This document shows, piece by piece, positions 45,117 to 53,241 of a DNA stretch of 64,000 nt. The stretch is taken from assembly GCA_030653385.1 (NCBI GenBank), contig JAURZM010000020.1, positions 124,001-188,000 on the forward strand, in the 5' to 3' direction. A program made the translations under genes and the position numbers. The first letter of the stretch is position 1, and each line of letters starts with the position of its first letter. This DNA is from Rubrivivax sp. (GTDB lineage: Bacteria > Pseudomonadota > Gammaproteobacteria > Burkholderiales > Burkholderiaceae_C). The notes under the pieces are model-generated. The model was not told the origin of the DNA. It worked only from the letters and a program-made list of their open reading frames with translations, and searched no databases.

Positions 45117-45226
45117 CGTCGGTACCGGGCCGCACATTGTGAGTCAGCCCGGTACCTGCTGTCCCAACGAAGCTCTCTTCGGAGAGCTTGTCTCAACCCG
45201 CTGCGCGAGCAGCGGGTTCTTTTTTT
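45117..45226 (+). ncRNA. Candidate small RNA or leader with three hairpins
   Basis: This stretch of about 110 bases lies between divergent genes. Hairpin 1 is GGTACCGGGC (45121-45130) paired perfectly with GCCCGGTACC (45147-45156). Hairpin 2 is AAGCTCTC-TTCG-GAGAGCTT (45170-45189), with a UUCG tetraloop. Hairpin 3 is an intrinsic terminator (45195-45226). A TAGATT -10-like hexamer at 45105-45110 would start the transcript near 45117. It ends 56 bases before mmsA, so it is either an independent sRNA or a terminated leader (attenuator) for mmsA. It does not resemble 6S, tmRNA or RNase P by eye. Confidence 0.6.
45195..45226 (+). terminator. Strong Rho-independent terminator
   Basis: AACCCGCTGC pairs with GCAGCGGGTT (10 base pairs) around a short loop, followed directly by CTTTTTTT. 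It is the best intrinsic terminator in the window. It points rightward, and no protein gene reads into it from the left, which supports a separate noncoding transcript. Confidence 0.85.
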
Positions 45227-45282
45227 GGACGCCCTAGACTGCAGGACTTTTCTTGGTCACCCGCCTGCAGGAGAAACACCCC

Positions 45283-46803
45283 ATGAGCGCACCCGCCGCC
45301 TTCACCACCACGGCCGACATCCCGCACTGGATTGCCGGCGCCCGCCACCCCGGCAGCAGCGGCCGCCAGCAGACGGTGTGGAACCCCAGCACCGGCCAGC
45401 CTGCGCGCCAGGTGTTGCTGGCCAGCGCGGCCGACGTGAATGCGGCGGTTGCCGCTGCCGTGGCCGCCCAGCCGGCCTGGGGCGACCTGCCGCCCCTGCG
45501 CCGCGCCCGGGTGCTGAACAGCTTCCTGGCGCTGCTGAACCAGCACAAGGACACGCTGGCGGCCATGATCACCGCCGAACACGGCAAGGTCTTCACCGAC
45601 GCACAAGGCGAGGTTTCGCGTGGCATCGACATCGTCGAATTTGCCTGCGGCATTCCGCAGCTGCTGAAAGGCGACTACACCGACCAGGTCAGCACCGGCA
45701 TCGACAACTGGACGCTGCGCCAGCCCCTCGGTGTGGTGGCCGGCATCACACCCTTCAACTTTCCTTGCATGGTGCCGTGCTGGATGTTCCCGGTGGCGCT
45801 GGCCTGTGGCAACGCCTTCATCCTGAAACCCAGCGAACGCGACCCCAGCCCGTCGATCCTCATGGCCGAACTGTTGCGGCAGGCCGGCTTGCCCGACGGC
45901 GTGTTCAGCGTCATCCAGGGCGACAAGGTGGCGGTGGATGCGCTGCTCACGCACCCCGACGTGAAGGCGCTCAGTTTCGTGGGCTCCACGCCCATCGCGC
46001 AATACATCTACGAAACCGGTGCCCACCACGGCAAGCGCGTTCAGGCGCTGGGCGGCGCCAAGAACCACATGGTGGTGATGCCCGACGCCAACATCGAGCA
46101 AGCCGTGGATGCGCTGATCGGCAGCGCTTACGGCAGCGCCGGTGAACGCTGCATGGCCATCAGCGTGGCCGTGCTGGTGGGCGACGTGGCCGACAAGATC
46201 GTGCCGCTGCTGGCGGCACGCGCGAAGACGCTGAAGGTCAAGAACGGCATGGAGCTGGACGCCGAGATGGGCCCCATCGTTACCCAGGAAGCGCGCGACC
46301 GCATCGAGAAGTACGTGGGCGTCGGGGTCGAAGAAGGGGCTCAGCTGGTGGTCGACGGCCGTGGCCACAAAGTCAGCGGCTTCGAGGGTGGTTTTTTCAC
46401 CGGCGGCACGCTGTTCGACCACGTGAGCCCGGCCATGCGCATCTACAAGGAAGAGATCTTCGGCCCGGTGCTGGCCTGCGTGCGTGTGCCCGACATGGCC
46501 GCGGCGCTGAAGCTGATCAACGAGCACGAATTTGGCAACGGCGTGGCCTGTTTCACCAGCGACGGCGGTGTGGCACGCGAGTTTGCACGGCGTGTGCAGG
46601 TGGGCATGGTGGGCATCAATGTGCCGATCCCGGTGCCGATGGCCTGGCACGGTTTTGGTGGCTGGAAGAAGAGCCTGTTCGGCGACATGCACGCCTACGG
46701 CGAAGAAGGTGTGCGCTTCTACACCAAGCAGAAAAGCGTGATGCAGCGCTGGCCCGACAGCATCGGCAAGGGTGCCGAGTTCGTGATGCCAACGGCCAAG
46801 TGA
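45283..46803 (+). CDS. mmsA: CoA-acylating methylmalonate-semialdehyde dehydrogenase
   Basis: MmsA oxidises methylmalonate semialdehyde (valine pathway) or malonate semialdehyde to propionyl- or acetyl-CoA with NAD+ and CoA. The protein is 506 residues with a CAGGAGAA ribosome binding site. The MmsA/IolA signatures are visible: [20 protein letters not shown], the NAD loop [13 protein letters not shown], the nucleophile Cys in [14 protein letters not shown], and [12 protein letters not shown]. It is coupled by GTGA to an M28 peptidase gene instead of the usual 3-hydroxyisobutyrate dehydrogenase gene. Confidence 0.95.
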   Translation: MSAPAAFTTTADIPHWIAGARHPGSSGRQQTVWNPSTGQPARQVLLASAADVNAAVAAAVAAQPAWGDLPPLRRARVLNSFLALLNQHKDTLAAMITAEHGKVFTDAQGEVSRGIDIVEFACGIPQLLKGDYTDQVSTGIDNWTLRQPLGVVAGITPFNFPCMVPCWMFPVALACGNAFILKPSERDPSPSILMAELLRQAGLPDGVFSVIQGDKVAVDALLTHPDVKALSFVGSTPIAQYIYETGAHHGKRVQALGGAKNHMVVMPDANIEQAVDALIGSAYGSAGERCMAISVAVLVGDVADKIVPLLAARAKTLKVKNGMELDAEMGPIVTQEARDRIEKYVGVGVEEGAQLVVDGRGHKVSGFEGGFFTGGTLFDHVSPAMRIYKEEIFGPVLACVRVPDMAAALKLINEHEFGNGVACFTSDGGVAREFARRVQVGMVGINVPIPVPMAWHGFGGWKKSLFGDMHAYGEEGVRFYTKQKSVMQRWPDSIGKGAEFVMPTAK

Positions 46804-48224
46804 ACAGGCGCAAGCTCTTGGGTGCGGCCGCGCTGCTGGGCACCGCGTCCCGTGTGTCGGCCCAGGTCGAAGCGCGCTTCGACGCTGCCGACCTGGCCGC
46901 CGCCGAGCGCCTGCGCGACGCCGCGCTGGCCGACGGCACCGCCGCCCGCCTGCTGACCGAGCTGTGCACCGGCATCGGCGCGCGGCCGGCCGGGTCGGCC
47001 GCCGACGCCAAGGCGGTGGCGTGGGCGCAGCAGTCGCTTCAGCAGCTGGGCCTGGCCCGGGTGCGCGCCGATGCCATCCCCATCCGCACCTGGGTGCGTG
47101 GTGCCGCGTCGGCGCGCCTGCTGTCGCCGGTGCCTGAAACGCTGGTGATGGCCGCACTGGGCAACAGCGTGGGCACACCTGCCGGCGGTATCGAGGCCGA
47201 GGTCGCCTGGTACCCCAACCTGGCCGCGCTGCGCGCCGATGGCAGCAGCCCTGAAACCTCGCTTGCCCGCGGCCGCATCGTCATCGTCGACCAGAAAACC
47301 GAACGCACACGTGACGGCCGCGGTTACGGCGCAGCCGTGGCCGCCCGCGCGGTGGGCGCGGTGGAAGCCGCGCGCCGTGGCGCGGTGGCTTTCGGCGTGC
47401 GCAGCATCGGCACCAACCAGGAACGCATCGCGCACACCGGCGCCATGCGCTACGAAATCGGCGTGCCGCGCATCCCCGCCTTTGCGCTGAGCGTGCCCGA
47501 TGCCGAGCGCCTGGCTCAGCTGCATGCCCAATCGGCGCCCCTGCGTCTGGCGCTGCAGATGGACAACCGTAGCGACGTCGAAGCCACCACGCACAACGTC
47601 ATTGCCGAGGTGCCCGGCAGTGGCCCGCTGGCGCAGGAGGTGGTGCTGATCAGCGCCCACCTCGACAGCTGGGACCTGGGCCAGGGCGCGCAGGACGACG
47701 GCGCCGGCGTGGCCATCGTCAGCGCTGCTGCCGCGCTGATCGTCAAGCTGGGCCTGCAACCGCGCCGCACCGTGCGCGTGGTGCTGTTTGGCAACGAAGA
47801 AAACGGCTTCGACGGCGCGCGCAACTATGGCGACCGTTACGGCCACGAAGCGCACCAATGGGTGGGCGAAAGCGACTTTGGTGCCGGCAGGGTCTGGCAG
47901 ATGCGTTGCCGTGTCGACCCGGTGGCGCTGCCGCTCGTGCAGCGCATGGCAGCGGTGCTGGCACCGCTGGGCGTGGCCTGGCCCGAACAGGGTGCCAACG
48001 AAGGTTCGCCAGGGCCGGACGCCGGAGTGCTGATGCGTCGCTTCAAGTGGCCCGCGCTGCAGCTCAGCCAGGAAGGCAGCGCCTACTTCGACGTGCACCA
48101 CACGGTGCATGACACGCTGGACCGCGTCGACCTGGGCACGCTGCCGCAAAACGTGGCCAGCTGGGCGGTGACGGCCTTTCTGGCGGCGCAATCACCGCTG
48201 CCCTTCACGCTTCGGGCCACCTGA
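46800..48224 (+). CDS. M28-family zinc aminopeptidase/carboxypeptidase, exported
   Basis: This 474-residue protein starts at a GTG inside the mmsA stop. The N-terminus ([20 protein letters not shown]) is a signal peptide, possibly Tat-type. A PA-like insert domain is likely at about 120-240. The di-zinc M28 core is [20 protein letters not shown] (His and Asp ligands), [14 protein letters not shown] (catalytic Glu pair) and [16 protein letters not shown] (His ligand). The arrangement resembles plasma glutamate carboxypeptidase (carboxypeptidase Q). It would release amino acids in the periplasm. Coupling to mmsA may connect peptide use with valine catabolism. Confidence 0.9.
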   Translation: MNRRKLLGAAALLGTASRVSAQVEARFDAADLAAAERLRDAALADGTAARLLTELCTGIGARPAGSAADAKAVAWAQQSLQQLGLARVRADAIPIRTWVRGAASARLLSPVPETLVMAALGNSVGTPAGGIEAEVAWYPNLAALRADGSSPETSLARGRIVIVDQKTERTRDGRGYGAAVAARAVGAVEAARRGAVAFGVRSIGTNQERIAHTGAMRYEIGVPRIPAFALSVPDAERLAQLHAQSAPLRLALQMDNRSDVEATTHNVIAEVPGSGPLAQEVVLISAHLDSWDLGQGAQDDGAGVAIVSAAAALIVKLGLQPRRTVRVVLFGNEENGFDGARNYGDRYGHEAHQWVGESDFGAGRVWQMRCRVDPVALPLVQRMAAVLAPLGVAWPEQGANEGSPGPDAGVLMRRFKWPALQLSQEGSAYFDVHHTVHDTLDRVDLGTLPQNVASWAVTAFLAAQSPLPFTLRAT

Positions 48225-48242
48225 AGCCCGCTCGGGCTTCAG
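48221..48242. terminator. Perfect inverted repeat at the end of the M28 gene
   Basis: CTGAAGCCCG and CGGGCTTCAG are separated by two bases and overlap the stop codon of the M28 gene. There is no T run, so termination is possible but not certain. Confidence 0.4.
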
Positions 48243-48283
48243 ATCCACCCGCCAAGGCCGAAAGCAGCGATCGAGGGCTACCC

Positions 48284-49918
48284 TTGACTGCCTTGACCGA
48301 CGCACCCCCCACCCAGACGCTGGACAGCGAGCTGGCCGCTGCCATGGCCGCGGCTGCCGAACCCGGTACCAACCCCGAAGCCGGCCTGCGCGCCGCGCGG
48401 CGGGCTTTGTCGTGGGCGACCCAGCTGCAGCGCAGCGCCGACGAAGCCGCGGCCCAGGCCTGGGCCTGCACCCACCTGTCGCGCATGGGGCGCCATGCCG
48501 AGATGCTGGCGCAGTCGCGTTTTGTGCTGCCGCGACTGACCGAAGCGCAGCAGCGGGGGCTGCGGCGCGAGCTGCTGCGCTTCATGACGCTGAGCGCCAG
48601 CGAGATCGGCGCCTTCGACGTGGCACTGGACGCCGCGCACGAGCTGTCGCAGGTCTCGCGTGACAGCGGCACGTCCAACGACGCGCTGGCGGCCGCTTTT
48701 TTGTTGGCGGTGTGCATCGAGCGCATGGGCGACTCCTGGCAGGCCGTGCGGCTGCTGACCGAAGCGCTGGCTGCCTATGGCGAGGCCGCGCCCAGCCACC
48801 CCGTGTTGGTGGCGACCAATGCCGTCTGCGCCATCAACCTGGGCATGGCCCACCGCCTGCGCGACACCGGTGCCGACGAAGAGCTGCAAACCACCCTGGC
48901 CAGCGGCCGCCGGCAGGGTGATCGGGCACTGGCGCTGCTGGCCCTGGTGCCCGGAGACACCTACGAAGTGGCCGTGCCCGGCAACCTGGGCGAAACGCTG
49001 TTGCTGCAAGGGCATGTCGACGCAGCACGCCCCTTGCTCCTGGAAGCGCTGGAATTGGCCAGCGCGCGTGGACTGAAAGCCCATGCCTGGCGTGTACGCA
49101 CTTCGTTGGCCGACTGGACCCTGGCCGCCGGTGACGCCGGCCATGCTCGCCAGCTGGTGTTGGGCCTGATTGCCGAGATGGGGGATGGTGCGCCGCAGCA
49201 AACGGCCATCCGCGCCCATGACTCGGCTTACCGCAGCTGCCGCGCGCTGGGCTTGTACGAAGAAGCGCTGCGGCACCTGGAAACCGCCGAGCGCATCGAC
49301 CGCCAGCGCACCACGTCGCAGCTGCGTTCGCAGTCGCAGCTGTTCGTGACGCGCGGCGAAGCCGACCGCGCCCGCGCCCAGGCCGACCTGGCCCACGCCG
49401 ACGCGGCCTGGCAGCGCCAGCGTGCGGCCGAATACGCCGCCGCCGCCGAGCGGGACGCGCTCACCGGGCTGGGCAACCGCCGCCACCTGGAACGCCGCTG
49501 TGCCGAACTGCTGCCGGCGCTGGCGAAGGAGGGTGCCGCGGTGTCGCTGGCGCTGCTGGACGTGGACCACTTCAAGCTCGTCAACGACACCCACGGCCAT
49601 GCTGCCGGCGACCAGGTGCTGGTGCAGCTGGCTCAGCTGCTGCGCGAAAACACCCGCACCGGCGACGTGCTGGCGCGCCATGGCGGCGAAGAATTTGTGA
49701 TCGTGTTGCCGGGCATGCCGCTGCAGCGTGCGGCCGAAGTCTGCGAACGCCTGCGCGAACGCGTGGCCGCCCACGACTGGGCCCTGACCGGTGGCGTGAC
49801 CGTCAGCATCGGCCTGGTGGCATCACCCCCGCATGAGCTGCGGGCGCTGCTGCAACGGGCCGACGAAGCGATGTACCGCGCCAAGCGCGACGGCCGCAAC
49901 AGCGTGGTCGTGGCCTGA
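48284..49918 (+). CDS. Cytoplasmic diguanylate cyclase with helical TPR-like sensor region
   Basis: This 544-residue protein has no membrane segment. Residues about 30-360 are an all-helical, TPR-like solenoid (AHELSQVSRDSGTSNDALAA, NLGETLLLQGHVDAARPLL, YEEALRHLETAERIDRQ). A coiled-coil linker follows, then a GGDEF domain from about residue 390 (DALTGLGNRRHLERR). The signature is GGEEF in RTGDVLARHGGEEFVIVLPG, with the inhibitory I-site R-x-x-D five residues earlier, so it should make cyclic di-GMP under product control. The start is TTG at 48284, supported by GAGGG at 48273-48277; the first in-frame ATG (48344) lacks a good site. Confidence 0.9.
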   Translation: MTALTDAPPTQTLDSELAAAMAAAAEPGTNPEAGLRAARRALSWATQLQRSADEAAAQAWACTHLSRMGRHAEMLAQSRFVLPRLTEAQQRGLRRELLRFMTLSASEIGAFDVALDAAHELSQVSRDSGTSNDALAAAFLLAVCIERMGDSWQAVRLLTEALAAYGEAAPSHPVLVATNAVCAINLGMAHRLRDTGADEELQTTLASGRRQGDRALALLALVPGDTYEVAVPGNLGETLLLQGHVDAARPLLLEALELASARGLKAHAWRVRTSLADWTLAAGDAGHARQLVLGLIAEMGDGAPQQTAIRAHDSAYRSCRALGLYEEALRHLETAERIDRQRTTSQLRSQSQLFVTRGEADRARAQADLAHADAAWQRQRAAEYAAAAERDALTGLGNRRHLERRCAELLPALAKEGAAVSLALLDVDHFKLVNDTHGHAAGDQVLVQLAQLLRENTRTGDVLARHGGEEFVIVLPGMPLQRAAEVCERLRERVAAHDWALTGGVTVSIGLVASPPHELRALLQRADEAMYRAKRDGRNSVVVA

Positions 49919-49941
49919 AGGCTTGAGCGCTCAACTCTCGC

Positions 49942-51855
49942 TCAGGTCCCGATCACCCCGCCGTCCAGCTTGCGGATCACCACCGTGGCGCTGCGCGGCC
50001 GGCCCACCGGGCTGAAGTCGGGCCAGTTCGAATACAGGCGCGGGTTGTCGGTGCCGTCGCGTTTGATGCCGCTGCCCGGGTGCTGGATGTTGACGAACAT
50101 CGTGCGGCCGTCGGGTGTCCAGGTGGCGCCGGTGAGTTCACTGCGCATCGGCCCCACCAGAAAACGCCGCACCTCGCCGGTGGCCGGGTTGCAGGCCAGC
50201 AGCTGGTTGTTGCCCATGCGCAGGGTCTCCGCGTGGCCGACCGAGGTGTCGGTGCCGATCCACAGCAGGCCCTGGGCGTCGAAGGCGATGGTGTCGGGGC
50301 CGGCAAAGATGTCGCCCTGGATGTTGCCCTTGGCTTCGGGGCGTTCATTGGCCGGATCACCGGCCAGCAGCAGGTGGTTCCACTCGAAGCGCTCGCCGGA
50401 GAAGTCGCCTTCTTCCTTCCAGCGGATGATCTGCCCCATCAGGTTGTTGGCCCGCGGGTTGGCCGCATCCACACCCGGAAAACCGGCAGCGCCGCGGCTG
50501 GTGTTGTTGGTCAACGTGCAGTAGACCCAGCGTGTGCGCTCGTCGATGGCCACCCACTCGGGGCGGTCCATCTTGGTGGCGCCCAGTGTGTCCGATGCCT
50601 GGCGGGCCTTGATCAGCACCTCGCCCTGGTCGGCAAAGCCATTGGCTGCGGTCAGCGGGCCCTGGCCCTGCACCAGCGGTATCCAGCGGCCGGTGCCGTC
50701 GGCATCGAAGCGCGCCACGAAGAGCGTGCCGTGGTCCAGCAGCGTGGCGTTGGCCTGCGCCGCTGTCTTGCCGTTGCCGGCGGGTGCGATCTTGTCGCGG
50801 CTGACGAACTTGTAGATGTACTCAAAACGCGCGTCTTCGCCCGAGTAAACCACCGCGCGGCCGTCCTGCGTGACCGCCACCGAGGCACCTTCATGCACGG
50901 CGCGGCCCAGCGCGGTGCGCTTGACGGGGGTGCTGCCGGGGTCCATCGGGTCGACTTCGACGATCCAGCCGAAGCGGTTGGGTTCGTTGGGGTTGCGCAC
51001 GGTGTCGAAGCGCGGGTCGTGTTCGGGCCAGCGGTACCAGGTGGCCTTGCGGATGCCCCAGCGGCGTTCGTGTGCGGTGGGTGTGTCGGCGGCGGTGAAG
51101 TAGTTGTGGAAGTTCTCTTCACCCGACAGGTAGGTGCCCCAGGGTGTCTTGCCGCTGGCGCAGTTGTTCAGCGTGCCCAGCACCGTGCGGCCTTCGGGGT
51201 CGGCCGCGGTTTTCATCAGCACGTGGCCGGCCGCCGGCCCGCCGATGGTGATGGGCGTGTTGGCGGTGATGCGGCGGGCGTAGCGCGAAGGCCGCACCAT
51301 CTGCCACCCTTGTGCTTTCTGCTCGACCTCGATCACCGTGATGCCGTGCGCGGCCTGGCTCTTGGCCACCTTGTCGGCGGTCCAGGGCTGCTGTCCGTCG
51401 GGGTGCAGCAGGCCCTCGTCGGTGTATTCCTGGTTCAGCGCCAAGAGGCCGCGGCGCGAGCCGTCCAGCGCGTAGTAGTGGATGCCGTCGTGGTGCATGC
51501 CCATCTGCACCGCCTGCTCGGCGGCGGTGTTGCTGGCATCAAAGCGGAAGGCCGGCATGTTGCCGGCGATGCCCACCGGTTCACCCCAGGGCGCCAGCAC
51601 CTCGGCGGTGTAACCCTCGGGCACGCTGATGCGGTCCACGCTGGTGGCGGGAACGGACTTGAAACCCATCGTCGCGCCGGTGGTGTGGGCCGTGGTCGTG
51701 CAGCCCGCGAGCGGGCCCATCGACCCCAGCAGGCCGGCCAGCGAAACGCCCAGCCCGCCGCGCAAGATGGTGCGGCGCGCCGGGTCGGACACGTCGTGGA
51801 TGCTCAGGTTGGCGGACCGGTTGCTGTCCTCCATGTCGGAAAAGTCCTTGGCCAT
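49942..51855 (-). CDS. phoX: PhoX-family alkaline phosphatase, Tat-exported
   Basis: This 637-residue protein is of the PhoX/DUF839 family, calcium- and iron-dependent phosphatases. A twin-arginine signal (ARRTILRGGLGVSLAGLLG) follows about 25 residues, ending near PLAGC, which could also be a lipobox. Family sequence includes FRFDASNTAAEQAVQMGMHHDG, NQEYTDEGLLHPDG, GTLNNCASGKTPWGTYLSGE (C in this context is conserved), and RWPEHDPRFDT. It releases phosphate from organic esters in the periplasm. No Pho box was identified. The ATG at 51855 has AAGAGAG upstream. Confidence 0.92.
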   Translation of the reverse strand: MAKDFSDMEDSNRSANLSIHDVSDPARRTILRGGLGVSLAGLLGSMGPLAGCTTTAHTTGATMGFKSVPATSVDRISVPEGYTAEVLAPWGEPVGIAGNMPAFRFDASNTAAEQAVQMGMHHDGIHYYALDGSRRGLLALNQEYTDEGLLHPDGQQPWTADKVAKSQAAHGITVIEVEQKAQGWQMVRPSRYARRITANTPITIGGPAAGHVLMKTAADPEGRTVLGTLNNCASGKTPWGTYLSGEENFHNYFTAADTPTAHERRWGIRKATWYRWPEHDPRFDTVRNPNEPNRFGWIVEVDPMDPGSTPVKRTALGRAVHEGASVAVTQDGRAVVYSGEDARFEYIYKFVSRDKIAPAGNGKTAAQANATLLDHGTLFVARFDADGTGRWIPLVQGQGPLTAANGFADQGEVLIKARQASDTLGATKMDRPEWVAIDERTRWVYCTLTNNTSRGAAGFPGVDAANPRANNLMGQIIRWKEEGDFSGERFEWNHLLLAGDPANERPEAKGNIQGDIFAGPDTIAFDAQGLLWIGTDTSVGHAETLRMGNNQLLACNPATGEVRRFLVGPMRSELTGATWTPDGRTMFVNIQHPGSGIKRDGTDNPRLYSNWPDFSPVGRPRSATVVIRKLDGGVIGT

Positions 51856-51956
51856 GTGCTCTCTTGGGTGCTGATTCGTCGGGGATCTCGCCGCCCATTC
51901 TGGGCCGTGTGGCGCGACGCCCGGCTGACCAGGGCCTTGGCGCCGCGCTGGGCCAC

Positions 51957-53054
51957 TCAGGCCGTGGCGGCCTGCGGCGGCGCCGTGGCGCGGCGCGGCT
52001 GCGTCAGGGCGCCGATCAGCCACAGCAGCAAGACGATGCCCGCCGCACCGGCCGCCTGTTCGCCCAGGCTCAGCCGGTGCGCAAACCACAGGAAGACGCT
52101 GGTGGCACCCAGCACCGCCAGGAAAAGCCCCGCCGCGGTGAACAGCGCGGCGCGGCTCACGGGCGGGTCGTAAAGCTGCACCGCGGCGATGTCGAAATCG
52201 GCCTTGGGCCAGCGCGTGGCCACGTCGGCCGGCCGCCAGCCGGGCGGTTTGAGCCAGACCCGCAGCTTGTCGGCCCAGGCAGCGGCGCGCCAGCTGTCCT
52301 GCAGCAGATCGCGGTAGACCTGCAGGTTGGCCCACACCGGGTTCCAGCTGCGCAGCGGCGAGCGTGTGCCGTAGACGATGGGCTCACGGTCGTCATCTTC
52401 GGCGAAGCTGCCGAACAGGCGGTCCCACACGATCAGGATGCCGCCGTAGTTCTTGTCCAGGTAACGGTCGTTCACCGCGTGGTGCACGCGGTGGTTGCTG
52501 GGGCTGCAGAACCAGCGGTCGAACCAGCCCAGCTTGCCGATCTGCTGCGTGTGCACCCAGTACTGGTACAGCAGGTCGACGAGCGCGACCACGCCAAACA
52601 CCAGCGGCGGCACACCGGCCACTGCCATTGGCAGGTAGAACAGCCAGACCAGCAAAAAGCCACTGCTGGTCTGGCGCAGCGCGGTGGACAGGTTGTAGTC
52701 CTCGCTCTGGTGGTGCACCGCATGTGCCGCCCACAGCACCGCCACGCGGTGGCCGGCGCGGTGCTGCCAGTAATAGCAGAAGTCGTAGAACAGCAGCGCA
52801 AAGAGCCACACCCACAGCGCGTCGGCCGGCAGCCGGGTCAGCGCCACGTGCTCGTAAGCCAGCGTGTAGACCCCGATGCGCAGCAGCTTGCCAAACACAC
52901 CGGTGACCTGGCTCATCACGCCCAGGCCGATGCTGTTGATGGCGTCGTTCAGGCGGTAGGTGTTGCGGCCTCGGGCCATGCCGACGGCAAATTCCAGCGC
53001 GATGAGCAGCAGGAAAACGGGTGTCGCCAGGACGATGATCTGTGCGCCGGTCAT
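51957..53054 (-). CDS. Sterol desaturase / fatty acid hydroxylase family membrane protein
   Basis: This 365-residue di-iron membrane enzyme has the histidine clusters HRAGH, HAVHHQSEDYN and NHRVHHAVND within several transmembrane helices. Family members hydroxylate or desaturate lipids. LLQDSWRAAAWADKLRVW and the C-terminal pair of helices extend it beyond the catalytic core. The substrate is unknown; a membrane lipid or hopanoid-like substrate is plausible. It lies 101 bases upstream of phoX on the same strand. Confidence 0.9.
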   Translation of the reverse strand: MTGAQIIVLATPVFLLLIALEFAVGMARGRNTYRLNDAINSIGLGVMSQVTGVFGKLLRIGVYTLAYEHVALTRLPADALWVWLFALLFYDFCYYWQHRAGHRVAVLWAAHAVHHQSEDYNLSTALRQTSSGFLLVWLFYLPMAVAGVPPLVFGVVALVDLLYQYWVHTQQIGKLGWFDRWFCSPSNHRVHHAVNDRYLDKNYGGILIVWDRLFGSFAEDDDREPIVYGTRSPLRSWNPVWANLQVYRDLLQDSWRAAAWADKLRVWLKPPGWRPADVATRWPKADFDIAAVQLYDPPVSRAALFTAAGLFLAVLGATSVFLWFAHRLSLGEQAAGAAGIVLLLWLIGALTQPRRATAPPQAATA

Positions 53055-53241
53055 GTCAGGATCTGCTCACTCGCATTGGCAATGTTCACGGTTGCTCGGG
53101 CGTTCACGGTCGGGGCGGCTCAAGTTCGCCCGGGATTCGGACGACATCCGAACCATGCCGCCCGACCGGGTTGGCGTCGCCCCGGGAAAACACCCGCTCC
53201 ACTGCCTGCACGCGGCCAGCCGTGCCGTGAAAGGTCGAACC

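Noticed and set aside
45117..45226. Identification of the three-hairpin transcript as 6S RNA, tmRNA or RNase P RNA
   Set aside because: It is too short, and the hairpin order and sequences do not match the conserved features of these RNAs as I know them.
45043..45237. A 64-codon plus-strand frame running through the terminator before mmsA, as a leader peptide
   Set aside because: It reads through the terminator stem and poly-T, has no ribosome binding site and shows no run of regulatory codons.
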